This document shows positions 27,335 through 35,247 of a stretch of 64,000 nucleotides of DNA, in pieces. Source of the DNA: Microbacterium sp. HD4P20 (GTDB lineage: Bacteria > Actinomycetota > Actinomycetes > Actinomycetales > Microbacteriaceae); the NCBI RefSeq assembly GCF_019449275.2, contig NZ_JAHZQZ020000022.1:124001-188000 (forward strand), read 5' to 3'. The notes under the pieces are model-generated. The model was given only the letters and a program-made list of their open reading frames with translations, was not told the origin of the DNA and searched no databases. Within the stretch, counting starts at the first letter, position 1; each line of letters starts with the position of its first letter. A program made the position numbers and the translations under genes.

Positions 27335-27392
27335 CGCAAATGTCAAAATTGACATCTCGGGACATTCTTGGCTGGATTTTGACATTTTGCGG
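27335..27392. repeat. Imperfect inverted repeat between dnaB and the sigma gene
   Basis: CCGCAAATGTCAAAA (27335-27349) is matched by TTTTGACATTTTGCGG (27377-27392) with a one-base bulge. A smaller palindrome, TGTCAA-AA-TTGACA, overlaps at 27341-27354. It lies 16 bases past the dnaB stop and could end the dnaB transcript, but AT-rich arms and GTCCCGAG words suggest a mobile-element relic. The rest of the gap from 27093 to 27334 shows nothing else. Confidence 0.5.
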
Positions 27393-27407
27393 CAGAACGG
27401 ACAGGAA

Positions 27408-28781
27408 CTACCCGAAGTCGCCAGGGGCCATGTCGGTGAAGCGCGAGAAGTGGCCCTGGAAGGCGACCGTGATGGTGTCGGTCGGGCCGTTGCGGTGCTT
27501 GGCGACGATCAGGTCGGCCTCACCGGCACGCGGCGACTCCTTCTCGTAGGCCGCCTCGCGGTGCAGCAGCACCACCATGTCGGCATCCTGCTCGATCGAG
27601 CCCGACTCACGCAGGTCTGACAGTGCGGGCTTCTTGTCGGCACGCTGCTCGGGACCACGGTTCAGCTGCGACAGCGCGATGACGGGGCACTGCAGCTCTT
27701 TCGCGAGGAGCTTGAGCGCACGCGAGAACTCCGAGACCTCTTGCTGGCGCGACTCGACGCGCTTGCCCGAGGTCATGAGCTGCAGATAGTCGATGACGAC
27801 CATCTTCAGGCCGGCCTTCTGCTTGAGGCGACGGCACTTCGCACGGATCTCGACGAGGGTCATGTTCGGGCTGTCGTCGATGTAGAGGGGGGCGTCGTTG
27901 ATGCGGCCGCGCGTCGCGGCGATCGTCGTCCAGTCGCGCGAGTCGAGCGTGCCTTTGCGCATGGACTGCAGCGGCACCGCGCCCTCGGCGCTCATCAGGC
28001 GCATCGCGATCTCGCTGCGCCCCATCTCGAGGGAGAAGAAGATCGTGGGGAAGTCATGCTTGATCGCGGCGGCGCGAGCGAAGTCGAGCGCGAGCGTCGA
28101 CTTACCCATCGCGGGACGCGCGGCGATGATGATCATCTGGCCGGGGTGAAGACCGTTGGTCAGCTGGTCGAGGCCGGCGAAGCCGGTGGGGATGCCGGTC
28201 ATCTGACCGTCGCGACCGCGGGCCGCCTCGATCTCTTCCACCGCGGCATCCACCGCGATCGTCAGCGGCACGTAGTCCTCGGCCGCCTCGGTGCCGGTCA
28301 CCGAGTAGATCTCGGCCTGGGCGTTGTTCACGAGATCGAGCGCCTCGCCCTGGCCCGAGTAGCCCATCTGCACGATCTTCGTGCCCGCCTCGACGAGGCG
28401 GCGCAGCAGTGCGCGCTCCGACACGATCGACGCGTAGTAGCCGGCATTGGCTGCGGTCGGCACGATCGAGGTGAGCGTGTGGAGGTAGTCGGCGCCGCCG
28501 GCGCGCTGCAGCTCACCGGTCTTGATGAGCTCATCCGTGACGGCGACGACGTCGGTCGGCTCGCCGTGCGAATAGAGCGTGAGGATCGCTTCGAAGATCA
28601 GCTCGTGCTTGGGGATGTAGAAGTCGGTTCCCCGGAGCGTCTCGATCACGTCGGCGACGGCATCCTTCGACAGCATCATGCCGCCCAGAGCGCTCTGCTC
28701 GGCGAGCAGATCGTGCGGGGGAGTGCGCTCGTACTCGCGCGGACCACCCATGCGCTCTTCGGAGATGTCAGCGATCGACAT
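27408..28781 (-). CDS. dnaB: Replicative DNA helicase DnaB
   Basis: A 457-residue hexameric 5'-3' helicase that unwinds DNA at the fork and recruits primase. N-terminal DnaB domain at ~20-125 (PPHDLLAEQSALGGMMLS). RecA-like core from ~190: Walker A in AARPAMGKST, Walker B VVIDYLQLM, and motif LSQLNRGPEQR, with the arginine finger region RESGSIEQDADMV. No intein interrupts the Walker A or other hot spots. ATG has AGGAGG nine bases upstream. In most relatives it follows rplI closely; here two opposite-strand surface-protein genes and a row of DnaA-box-like sites separate them. Confidence 0.97.
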   Translation of the reverse strand: MSIADISEERMGGPREYERTPPHDLLAEQSALGGMMLSKDAVADVIETLRGTDFYIPKHELIFEAILTLYSHGEPTDVVAVTDELIKTGELQRAGGADYLHTLTSIVPTAANAGYYASIVSERALLRRLVEAGTKIVQMGYSGQGEALDLVNNAQAEIYSVTGTEAAEDYVPLTIAVDAAVEEIEAARGRDGQMTGIPTGFAGLDQLTNGLHPGQMIIIAARPAMGKSTLALDFARAAAIKHDFPTIFFSLEMGRSEIAMRLMSAEGAVPLQSMRKGTLDSRDWTTIAATRGRINDAPLYIDDSPNMTLVEIRAKCRRLKQKAGLKMVVIDYLQLMTSGKRVESRQQEVSEFSRALKLLAKELQCPVIALSQLNRGPEQRADKKPALSDLRESGSIEQDADMVVLLHREAAYEKESPRAGEADLIVAKHRNGPTDTITVAFQGHFSRFTDMAPGDFG

Positions 28782-29004
28782 AGGCTGCGAGTCCTCCTGA
28801 TCGTTGAATCACATCATCCGGGCATGGTCCGACATCGTCCGCTCCGGATCCAGAGCGAACGCCGCGGGTTGGGCAGGAACCACGATGTCGCACCGTGCGA
28901 GGGTGTGAGACGCGGGAGCTGCGCTGGTCACGCGCCCGTGGCCGCCCTTCCCGAGTGGGCCGCACCCCACGGTATGGACGGCCCCCGACAGTCGCAACAC
29001 GGCC

Positions 29005-29202
29005 TGTGGATAACTATGTGGAGAGTCTGCGAGAAACGCCGGTAGACCTGTGCACAACTGCTGTGGACAAATTCCCGCATGCCGCCCGACCTGTCGCACT
29101 ATTACCCGTTTGGCCTGGTCTTCCCTGTTCCACAGGCTGTGGAGGAAGATGTGGTTGAAGTGCCGCTTGAAGGTTGTGCGCCGCGGGCTCGCCTGTGTAC
29201 AA
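29005..29202. promoter_or_regulatory. Row of DnaA-box-like sites upstream of dnaB
   Basis: Four 9-mers face the same way. TGTGGATAA (29005-29013) is a perfect DnaA box read in reverse. TGTGCACAA (29049-29057), TGTGGACAA (29062-29070) and TGTGTACAA (29194-29202) are one-mismatch or actinobacterial variants. A 15-bp palindrome TCCACAGGCTGTGGA lies at 29129-29143. The 596-base gap 28782-29377 has no gene. The cluster sits ~220-420 bases upstream of the dnaB start, so DnaA control of dnaB or DnaA titration is possible. Confidence 0.5.
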
Positions 29203-29377
29203 AGTCCGGGCCCTTCACGGCGGCCGCGGGCGCGCGATCGCACAAGCGCCACGCCCTGCCCGACATGCTGCGAGAATGCTGGACACGGCACGCGCGGGGG
29301 CGTAGTCTCTGACATCCAGGCACCCTCACGCACGTTCCGTCCGGAGCGTGTGGCATTGTTCGTCGTGGGAGGTGAAC

Positions 29378-30376
29378 GTGGAGATCGCAGCCTCGCAGCA
29401 GCTGCTGAAGGTCGTGCGACTGGCCCTGATCGGGGCGGCAGCCGCGTTCGCCTGGATCGTCCTCTCGTTCACATTCGGCCTCAGCGCCTCGAGTGCGAAT
29501 GCGGCGCAGTCCGACGACGACGGCCTTCTCGGGGGTGCCCTCGGTGGTGTGACGTCGCTGGTCGATGAGACCGCGTCCACCCTCACCGACACCGTCTCTG
29601 GGGTGGCGACCGGAGCCACCGACGTCGTGAACAGCGTCGTCGAGGTGGCTCCCGCTCCCGTCCAGCAGCCGGTCAGCCAGGTCGTCCAAGCCGTCGGAAC
29701 GGTCGTCACCACCGTGACGAAGCCCGTCTCGAACATCGTCTCGGGCGGCGTCGTCGGTGGCATCACCGAACCGGTGGTCGACCTCGTGACGCAGGTCCCC
29801 ATCGTCGGCGGGATCGTCTCCGGCGTCGGACTCGACGACGCTGTCACCGACCTGAGCGGGACCGTCGACGACACCCTCGGCGGCGTCGTAGGAGCCGTCG
29901 AAGACACCGGCGCAACCGTGGGCCAGCCCTCGACCGGCACGCCGGCACTGCCCGGCGTCGACCTTCCCGAGCTGCCTGATCTTCCCGCTGTCCCCACTCT
30001 TCCCGGTCTTGTGGAGGTGGCCGAGGCCGCCGATGCGGCCGGTGCCGAGGCGATCGCTCAGGCGGCGGATGCCACCGACCTCGCGCTCCTTACATCGCCT
30101 GTCTTCTCGACGGCGAAGAAGGCGGCCGTTGGCGGCCCTGCGGCTGTCGAGAGCTCAATCGTGTTCTCTGCCACCCTGTCGGGCGTGCCCGGCAGTGGGC
30201 CAGGACTCTGCCTTTCCTCTTCTTCCGCGGGACCCGGTGGTGCGGGTTCCGGTGCCTGGGCGATCGACGCCCTCGGACCCCTCGATGCACACCGTGCCTG
30301 GACGCATCGAGTCGGCCCCGAGGACGACCACGCCCCAGCGGCGCCTGTCGGATCCACCGACGTCTCCCCTGACTGA
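29378..30376 (+). CDS. Secreted or membrane-tethered Val/Thr/Asp-rich protein, unknown function
   Basis: A 332-residue protein with an N-terminal Sec signal or anchor (residues ~12-40: LKVVRLALIGAAAAFAWIVLSFTFGLSASSANA). The mature part is low complexity with repeated GGVVG, VVxxV, TDxVSGVATGATDVVN and PxLPxLP blocks. No known domain and no sortase signal. GTG start is set by GGGAGG five bases upstream. The next gene (108 bases on) encodes a similarly composed LATTG protein, so the two probably act together at the cell surface. The C-terminal ~60 residues differ in composition. Confidence 0.7.
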   Translation: MEIAASQQLLKVVRLALIGAAAAFAWIVLSFTFGLSASSANAAQSDDDGLLGGALGGVTSLVDETASTLTDTVSGVATGATDVVNSVVEVAPAPVQQPVSQVVQAVGTVVTTVTKPVSNIVSGGVVGGITEPVVDLVTQVPIVGGIVSGVGLDDAVTDLSGTVDDTLGGVVGAVEDTGATVGQPSTGTPALPGVDLPELPDLPAVPTLPGLVEVAEAADAAGAEAIAQAADATDLALLTSPVFSTAKKAAVGGPAAVESSIVFSATLSGVPGSGPGLCLSSSSAGPGGAGSGAWAIDALGPLDAHRAWTHRVGPEDDHAPAAPVGSTDVSPD

Positions 30377-30484
30377 TCGGGTCGCTGCCGCCCTCTGATG
30401 GCGGCACGCTTCAGCGCGCGCTCGCGTGCTGAGCAGCGCCTCTCTGCGCGCTGCGACCGATCACTCACCTGTAAGGGGAACACC

Positions 30485-32077
30485 ATGCGTACCTTCTGCA
30501 AGCGCGCCCTGTGGGGCACGCTGCTCGCCGGCGGCATCACGCTGCTCGGCGCAACGGTCGCCAACGCGGCCGAACCACCCACCGATCCCGACATCCTTTC
30601 GTCCGTGGTCGCCGACGACGGTCTGGTCGACTCGCTCGTCGGCGATGCCATCGTCGAGCCGGTCCTCGGCGATGACGGCGCCATCGCGCCGGTGACCGAT
30701 GCCGTCGCCGAGGTCGTGGACGAGGTCACCGACACCACCGCCGGCACCACGGTCGTGGACGCCCTCGTCGGCGACGGCAGCGCTCTCAACGACGTCGTCG
30801 GAGACGGCGCTCTCGTGGAGGGCGGCACTGTCGGCAACCTCGCCGCCAACGGCGACGCCCTTCTGAACGACGTCGCAGCCGGCGACCTCGAGGCCGCCGT
30901 CACCGACCTCGGCACCACCATCGAGGACCTCGGCACCGACGTCGGTCAGACAGTGACCGATGCCGCCGCCAACACGGACGACCAGGTCATCGACGGCCTC
31001 GTCGACGACCTGCTCACCGACACCCTCGGTCTGCTGGACGGCGGCGTCGCAGGTGGCGGCCTGAACGATCTCGTCCAGAACCTCGGCGACAACACCGCCG
31101 ACGCGACCGACACGTCCGGCCTGACCCAGGACGCTCTCGAGACGACTCTCGAGGGTGGCCCGACGTCGACGCCGGCAACGCCGGTGAACGATGCGGACGG
31201 CCTGCTGACGGGTCTGACCGAAGACAACGGCCTCATCGACGGCCTCGCGGGCGACAGCGTGCTCGACCCGATCCTGGGCGGCGACGGCGCACTCGAGCCG
31301 ATCATCGACCCGGTCGGCGACCTGCTGAACCACCTCACCGGCACCACCGGTGGCAGCGTCATCCTCGACGGCCTGCTGGGTGAGAACTCGGGCCTGAACG
31401 ACGTCGTCGGCGACGGCATCCTCGTCGAAGGAGGACTCGTCGGAAACCTCGTCGACAACGGCGACAACACCGTCGACGACCTGCTCGACGGCGACATCGA
31501 TCGGGTGATCGACGACCTCGGCACCACCGTCTCGGACCTCGGCTCCGACCTCGGCACGACGGTCACGAACGTGGCTGAGAACACCGCCGACCAGGTCGTA
31601 GACGGGCTGGTGAACGACGGGCTCAACGACGCCGGGTCGATCGTGGACGAGCTGCTCAACGGCGGTGACGTGCTCGGCGCTGTCTCCGACACGGTGCAGA
31701 ACGCCGCGGACAACATCGCGGACGCGGCCGACAACACCGGGCTCGTCGACGATCTGCTCACCGACCTGCTCGGTGACACGGACCCGACCGGTCCCACCGG
31801 CCCGACGGACCCGACCGGTCCCACCGGCCCGACGGACCCGACCGATCCCACGGACCCGACCGATCCCACGGACCCCACGAACCCGAGCAACCCGAGCAAC
31901 CCGAGCAACCCCGGTGACGGCGGCAAGAACACCGTCACGGGAACGAGCTCGGCTGCCGGTGACGCTTCCACACTCGCCACGACGGGAGGGCCGGGCGCGT
32001 TTCCCGCACTGCTGATGGGGCTTCTGCTCCTGATGGCCGGCGTGATCGCGCGCGTGTCGCGGCGCCGCTCCGCGTAA
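30485..32077 (+). CDS. LATTG-anchored acidic repeat surface protein
   Basis: A 530-residue secreted protein. Signal peptide 1-29 (RTFCKRALWGTLLAGGITLLG, ANAAE). Two ~150-residue copies follow (about 36-190 and 236-400), each running DGLVDSLVGD...LNDVVGDG-LVEGG-VGNL--NGD...DLGTTI-DLG. A linker of DPTGPT/DPTDPT/NPSNPSNP lies at ~440-475. The C-terminus has LATTG (497-501), a hydrophobic helix and RVSRRRSA, a class-E sortase signal. The mature part is strongly acidic. ATG has AAGGGG upstream. Role unknown; spacing and repeats suggest a stalk-like wall protein. Confidence 0.8.
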   Translation: MRTFCKRALWGTLLAGGITLLGATVANAAEPPTDPDILSSVVADDGLVDSLVGDAIVEPVLGDDGAIAPVTDAVAEVVDEVTDTTAGTTVVDALVGDGSALNDVVGDGALVEGGTVGNLAANGDALLNDVAAGDLEAAVTDLGTTIEDLGTDVGQTVTDAAANTDDQVIDGLVDDLLTDTLGLLDGGVAGGGLNDLVQNLGDNTADATDTSGLTQDALETTLEGGPTSTPATPVNDADGLLTGLTEDNGLIDGLAGDSVLDPILGGDGALEPIIDPVGDLLNHLTGTTGGSVILDGLLGENSGLNDVVGDGILVEGGLVGNLVDNGDNTVDDLLDGDIDRVIDDLGTTVSDLGSDLGTTVTNVAENTADQVVDGLVNDGLNDAGSIVDELLNGGDVLGAVSDTVQNAADNIADAADNTGLVDDLLTDLLGDTDPTGPTGPTDPTGPTGPTDPTDPTDPTDPTDPTNPSNPSNPSNPGDGGKNTVTGTSSAAGDASTLATTGGPGAFPALLMGLLLLMAGVIARVSRRRSA

Positions 32078-32134
32078 GGGCGCGGGGGCTCTCGCGTCCC
32101 GAACGCATCGCCCCCGTACCCCCGCGCGAGCAGG

Positions 32135-32165
32135 CGGGAGGGCCGTCCCCAAGCCGGCCCTCCCG
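32135..32165 (+). terminator. Hairpin terminator after the LATTG gene
   Basis: An 11-bp stem CGGGAGGGCCG with a 9-base loop lies 58 bases past the stop codon. No clear U-run follows, as is common in high-GC actinobacteria. Confidence 0.55.
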
Positions 32166-32222
32166 TACCTCTCACATTCCGAATCGCAGCGCTCCGCCCC
32201 GCCTGGATCGGGTCGCTGTCAC

Positions 32223-32252
32223 CACGGGATGAAACAACACGGGATGAAACAA
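32223..32252. repeat. 15-bp tandem direct repeat
   Basis: CACGGGATGAAACAA occurs twice back to back (32223-32237 and 32238-32252), and CACATGAAACAA recurs at 32293. The copies stand beside two hairpins built from GGATGCCGC. Possibly a leftover of slippage between terminator repeats. Confidence 0.7.
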
Positions 32253-32256
32253 GATG

Positions 32257-32290
32257 CGGATGCCGCGACCCGGGGGGCTCGCGGCATCCG
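32257..32290. terminator. Hairpin, possibly a second terminator
   Basis: A 12-bp stem CGGATGCCGCGA with a 10-base loop. It lies between the convergent LATTG and rplI genes and could act on either. Confidence 0.45.
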
Positions 32291-32301
32291 TCACATGAAA
32301 C

Positions 32302-32339
32302 AACGGATGCCGCAGACCGTGAGGTCTGCGGCATCCGTT
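32302..32339 (-). terminator. Bidirectional terminator downstream of rplI
   Basis: A perfect 17-bp stem (AACGGATGCCGCAGACC and complement) with a GTGA loop, 16 bases beyond the rplI stop. On the minus strand it is followed by TGTTTCATG, and on the plus strand by TTCGCTTTT. Confidence 0.7.
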
Positions 32340-32355
32340 CTTCGCTTTTCGCGCC

Positions 32356-32808
32356 TTACTTGGCGGCGACCACCTGCAGGGTGATCACGGCGGTGAGGTC
32401 GTCGCGCAGACGGACCGTCGCCTCGTGCTCGCCCACCGACTTGATCGGCGAGGTGATGTGGATCTTGCGCTTGTCGAGCTCGCCCAGGCCGGCGGCCTTG
32501 ACGGCGTCGGCCACGTCGGTGGTCTTCACCGAACCGAAGAGGCGACCCTCGGCACCCGCCTTGACGGCGAGGCGGACCTTGTTGGACTCGAGGGCGTCCT
32601 TGAGAGCGACGGCCTCTTCGTGGTCGTGGATCGCGCGCGACTCGCGGGCGGCGCGGATCGACGCCACCTGCTTCTCGCCACCGCGGGTCCACGAGACCGC
32701 GAAGCCCTGGGGGATGAGGTAGTTGCGGGCGTACCCGTTCTTGACCTCGACAACGTCACCGGCTCCACCGAGCCCGGCGACCTCGTTCGTGAGAATGAGC
32801 TTTGCCAT
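32356..32808 (-). CDS. rplI: 50S ribosomal protein bL9
   Basis: A 150-residue large-subunit protein. The N-terminal domain MAKLILTNEVAGLGGAGDVV and VKNGYARNYLIPQGFA is the L9 signature; a long connecting helix leads to the C-terminal rRNA-binding domain (GRLFGSVKTTDVADAV). Last gene of rpsF-ssb-rpsR-rplI; 11 bases follow rpsR. GGAG precedes the ATG. Confidence 0.97.
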   Translation of the reverse strand: MAKLILTNEVAGLGGAGDVVEVKNGYARNYLIPQGFAVSWTRGGEKQVASIRAARESRAIHDHEEAVALKDALESNKVRLAVKAGAEGRLFGSVKTTDVADAVKAAGLGELDKRKIHITSPIKSVGEHEATVRLRDDLTAVITLQVVAAK

Positions 32809-32819
32809 GTCGGTACTCC

Positions 32820-33074
32820 TTAGCGGCCAGCGCCGGCGTAAGGCAGGAGCGCCATTTCGCGCGCGTTCTTGATCGCGCGGGCGATCAGACGCTGCTCCTG
32901 CACCGAGACACCGGTGATACGACGGGCGCGGATCTTCCCGCGCTCCGAGATGAACTTGCGAAGAGTGGCGACGTCCTTGTAGTCGATGACGCCGACGCGG
33001 ATCGCCTTCGCGGGGGCAGCGTTCTTCGCGCCCTTCCGCGGCTTCCGGCGGTCGCCGGTTGCCTTTCCAGCCAT
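32820..33074 (-). CDS. rpsR: 30S ribosomal protein bS18
   Basis: An 84-residue small-subunit protein binding next to bS6. Core IDYKDVATLRKFISERGKIRARRITGVS and QRLIARAIKNAREMALLPY are diagnostic. No CxxC zinc pair is present, so this is the zinc-free form. Downstream of ssb by 71 bases in the same operon. Confidence 0.97.
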   Translation of the reverse strand: MAGKATGDRRKPRKGAKNAAPAKAIRVGVIDYKDVATLRKFISERGKIRARRITGVSVQEQRLIARAIKNAREMALLPYAGAGR

Positions 33075-33145
33075 GGTCTTTCCTTACGTTTACTCGATCG
33101 GATGCCGAAGCCTCGGCATCCGGAATCTGCTTGTGAGATCAGCCC

Positions 33146-33655
33146 TTAGAAGGGTGTGTCGTCGCCGTAGGTGCCCGGGGCAGCCCACGCGTCGGCGTTG
33201 CCGCCGGCGTTCGCCGAACCGGGGGTCGACCACGGCTCGTCGGCGACCTGAGCGGGACGGGCCTGTCCGCCACCGCCACCGCTGCTGCCACCGGCAGCGC
33301 GGGTGACCTGCGCGGTCGCGTAGCGCAGCGACGGGCCGATCTCGTCGACCTCGAGCTCGATCGCGGTGCGGTTGTTGCCCTCGCGATCCTGGTAGCTGCG
33401 CTGCTTGAGGCGGCCGGTCGCGATGACCCGCATGCCCTTGGTCAGCGAACCGGCCACGTGCTCGGCGAACTCGCGCCACACGCTCGCGCGGAGGAACAGC
33501 GCTTCGCCGTCCTTCCACTCGTTGGCCTGGCGGTCGAAGTTGCGTGGCGTCGACGCGATCGTGAAGTTCGCGACGGGGAGGCCGTTCTGCGTGTAACGCA
33601 GTTCGGGATCAGCCGTGAGGTTTCCCACGACGGTGATGATCGTCTCGCCGGCCAT
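33146..33655 (-). CDS. ssb: Single-stranded DNA-binding protein
   Basis: A 169-residue protein. OB-fold in residues 1-110 (ITVVGNLTADPELRYTQNGLPVANFTIA and VWREFAEHVAGSLTKGMRVIATGRLKQRSY). A Gly-rich disordered linker with SSGGGGG follows, ending in the acidic tip DDTPF, the usual partner-binding tail (DDxPF). It coats exposed single strands at the fork. Lies between rpsF and rpsR in the conserved operon. Confidence 0.97.
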   Translation of the reverse strand: MAGETIITVVGNLTADPELRYTQNGLPVANFTIASTPRNFDRQANEWKDGEALFLRASVWREFAEHVAGSLTKGMRVIATGRLKQRSYQDREGNNRTAIELEVDEIGPSLRYATAQVTRAAGGSSGGGGGQARPAQVADEPWSTPGSANAGGNADAWAAPGTYGDDTPF

Positions 33656-33660
33656 GGCGC

Positions 33661-34029
33661 TTAGACCTTCGCTGCCTTGGCGCTCTTGCGGGCGGCACGC
33701 TCGTCGGCGCGCTGCTTCTCCGAGGCGACCATCGCGATGGCCTCTTCGGCACGGAGCACCTTGGTGCGCATGATCTGCTCGTTGAGCTTCAGCTGACGGT
33801 CGAGCTCCTGAGTGGCTGCGCTCGACGCGGTGAAGTTGACGACGGCGTAGATGCCTTCGGTCTTCTTCTCGATCTCGTAAGCGAGACGGCGCTTGCCCCA
33901 GATGTCGACGTTGTCGATCGAGCCACCATCGTTGGTGATGACCTTCAAGAACTTGTCGAGGTTCGGGCCGACCTGGCGCTCATCGATCTCCGGGTTGAGG
34001 ATGACCATGAGTTCGTACTGGTGCGTCAC
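33661..34029 (-). CDS. rpsF: 30S ribosomal protein bS6
   Basis: A 122-residue protein, HQYELMVILNPEIDERQV at the start and WGKRRLAYEIEKKTEGIYAVVNF in the core. A short charged tail (QRADERAARKSAKAAKV) follows the conserved ~95 residues. GTG start preceded by AAGGAGGTG, one of the strongest ribosome sites in the window. First gene of the operon; the promoter must lie in the 207-base gap to the divergent gene at 34237. Confidence 0.96.
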   Translation of the reverse strand: MTHQYELMVILNPEIDERQVGPNLDKFLKVITNDGGSIDNVDIWGKRRLAYEIEKKTEGIYAVVNFTASSAATQELDRQLKLNEQIMRTKVLRAEEAIAMVASEKQRADERAARKSAKAAKV

Positions 34030-34086
34030 TTACCCACCTCCTTCGGACTAGAACGGCTGCCGGGCATTTCCCGGGAGCAGGAGGGT

Positions 34087-34114
34087 GTGTGCACGTCGTC
34101 CGGGTTCTGCACAC
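34087..34114. promoter_or_regulatory. Inverted repeat upstream of rpsF
   Basis: GTGTGCA (34087-34093) and TGCACAC (34108-34114) are 7-bp arms with a 14-base spacer in the divergent region between rpsF and the gene at 34237. Could be a regulator site or RNA leader stem. No known control element is recognised. Confidence 0.25.
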
Positions 34115-34236
34115 AGGGGTGCAATGCGGACAACCCTCCTATGGTACCGGATGCGCCGGCACGGGCCGAACCGTGGGTTCGAAGCACTCGGGACGGGGCG
34201 GGTCGGGCACGAAGCGGCACCGGTACCGTGGGCATC

Positions 34237-35247
34237 ATGGAGTGGACGGCGGATGTCGAGGCCGGCGCGTGGATCAGGGATCGCGTCGACGAGCCGTGGC
34301 GGGGCACGATGCACGACGTGGTCCCGCGCGGCTTCCCCTTCTATACCCGCGTCTTCCACGGCACGACCCGGTCGCGTCCTGTCGACGGGGAGTGGCCGCC
34401 GCTTCCGTACGACAGGAATCGGCACGCGTGGGAGGAATTCGCCGGCCGCCAGGTCGAGATCGAGACCACGGCCGCCCGGTGGGCCGATGCGGCGCAGGCA
34501 TTCGGCACCGAGATGCACGCCGGTGCGCAGTGGGGATCGCTCGTGCGAGCCCGTAGCGGGGAATGGGACCCGAACGCGTGGCAGCAGGCGCAGTCTGCCG
34601 ACGGCTGGCAATTCGATGCTCCTCAGGAAGGGCAGCTCGATGCCGCGACGCTCAGCGCCGTGGCCGGCGTCGCGGCCGCTCACACGACGACTCCGGACGA
34701 CGGCTTCGTCGCGCTCTGGGAGGGCTGGGGCAGCCTGGTGGGCGCGATGGGGTACGGCCCTTCGCGCGCACTGCTCACCGCTGTGAACGAGCCGGACGCC
34801 GCGGACGCGCAGACCGGCCATCACCTCAAGTTCCTGGCGCGCTCGACGCGGGACGTCTTCAACGACGTCTTCCGCCGGCCGACGTGGCAGCCCGGCATCC
34901 TGTCGGACGAGATCTCGCGCGGCCCACGGCTGAGTCTGCCGAATCGCGACTTCGTCCTCTTTCGCGCCGCGATGTCGGAGCTTGCCGATCCGGAGTGGGT
35001 GCGCACCGTTCCGTGGCGCGACCGGCTCGGCGACGCTCACGGCTTCCCACCGAGGGCGGAGTCCCCCAGTATCGTCTGGCCCGCCGACCGGGCGTGGGTC
35101 ATGGTGAGCGAGGTGGACTGGGACTCGACGATCGTGGCCGGCTCCTCCGAGCTGCAGCGGGCACTGTGCACGGATCCGCGCATCGAAGCACTCGGCATCC
35201 GCGAGGGCGCTTCGCTGCAGTGGGACGCCGACGAGGTGAACCGGTGA
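34237..35247 (+). CDS. Conserved protein of unknown function
   Basis: A 336-residue soluble protein, rich in Trp and acidic residues, with no signal peptide or membrane helix. Blocks include RVDEPWRGTMHDVVPRGFPFY, ALWEGWGSLVGAMGYGPSRALL and VMVSEVDWDSTIVAGS. I do not recognise a catalytic motif. Start: the ATG of MEWTADVEAG; the open frame upstream overlaps the rpsF promoter region. The stop overlaps the GTG of the next gene (GTGA), so both are translated together. Confidence 0.75.
   Translation: MEWTADVEAGAWIRDRVDEPWRGTMHDVVPRGFPFYTRVFHGTTRSRPVDGEWPPLPYDRNRHAWEEFAGRQVEIETTAARWADAAQAFGTEMHAGAQWGSLVRARSGEWDPNAWQQAQSADGWQFDAPQEGQLDAATLSAVAGVAAAHTTTPDDGFVALWEGWGSLVGAMGYGPSRALLTAVNEPDAADAQTGHHLKFLARSTRDVFNDVFRRPTWQPGILSDEISRGPRLSLPNRDFVLFRAAMSELADPEWVRTVPWRDRLGDAHGFPPRAESPSIVWPADRAWVMVSEVDWDSTIVAGSSELQRALCTDPRIEALGIREGASLQWDADEVNR

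Noticed and set aside
27408..28781. Intein in dnaB
   Set aside because: Sequence through the Walker A and downstream motifs is continuous and of normal length.
31790..31910. Short repeats that could look like a CRISPR array
   Set aside because: They are codon repeats for DPTGPT/DPTDPT/NPSNPS inside a gene, with no unique spacers and no cas genes.
30461..32152. Minus-strand frame of 563 residues opposite the LATTG gene
   Set aside because: Mirror of the duplicated acidic repeats; the plus strand has signal peptide, ribosome site and sorting signal.
34563..35243. N-terminal extension of the membrane protein at 35244
   Set aside because: In-frame open sequence overlaps the preceding gene in another frame; the GTG with a good ribosome site in a GTGA overlap explains the gene better.
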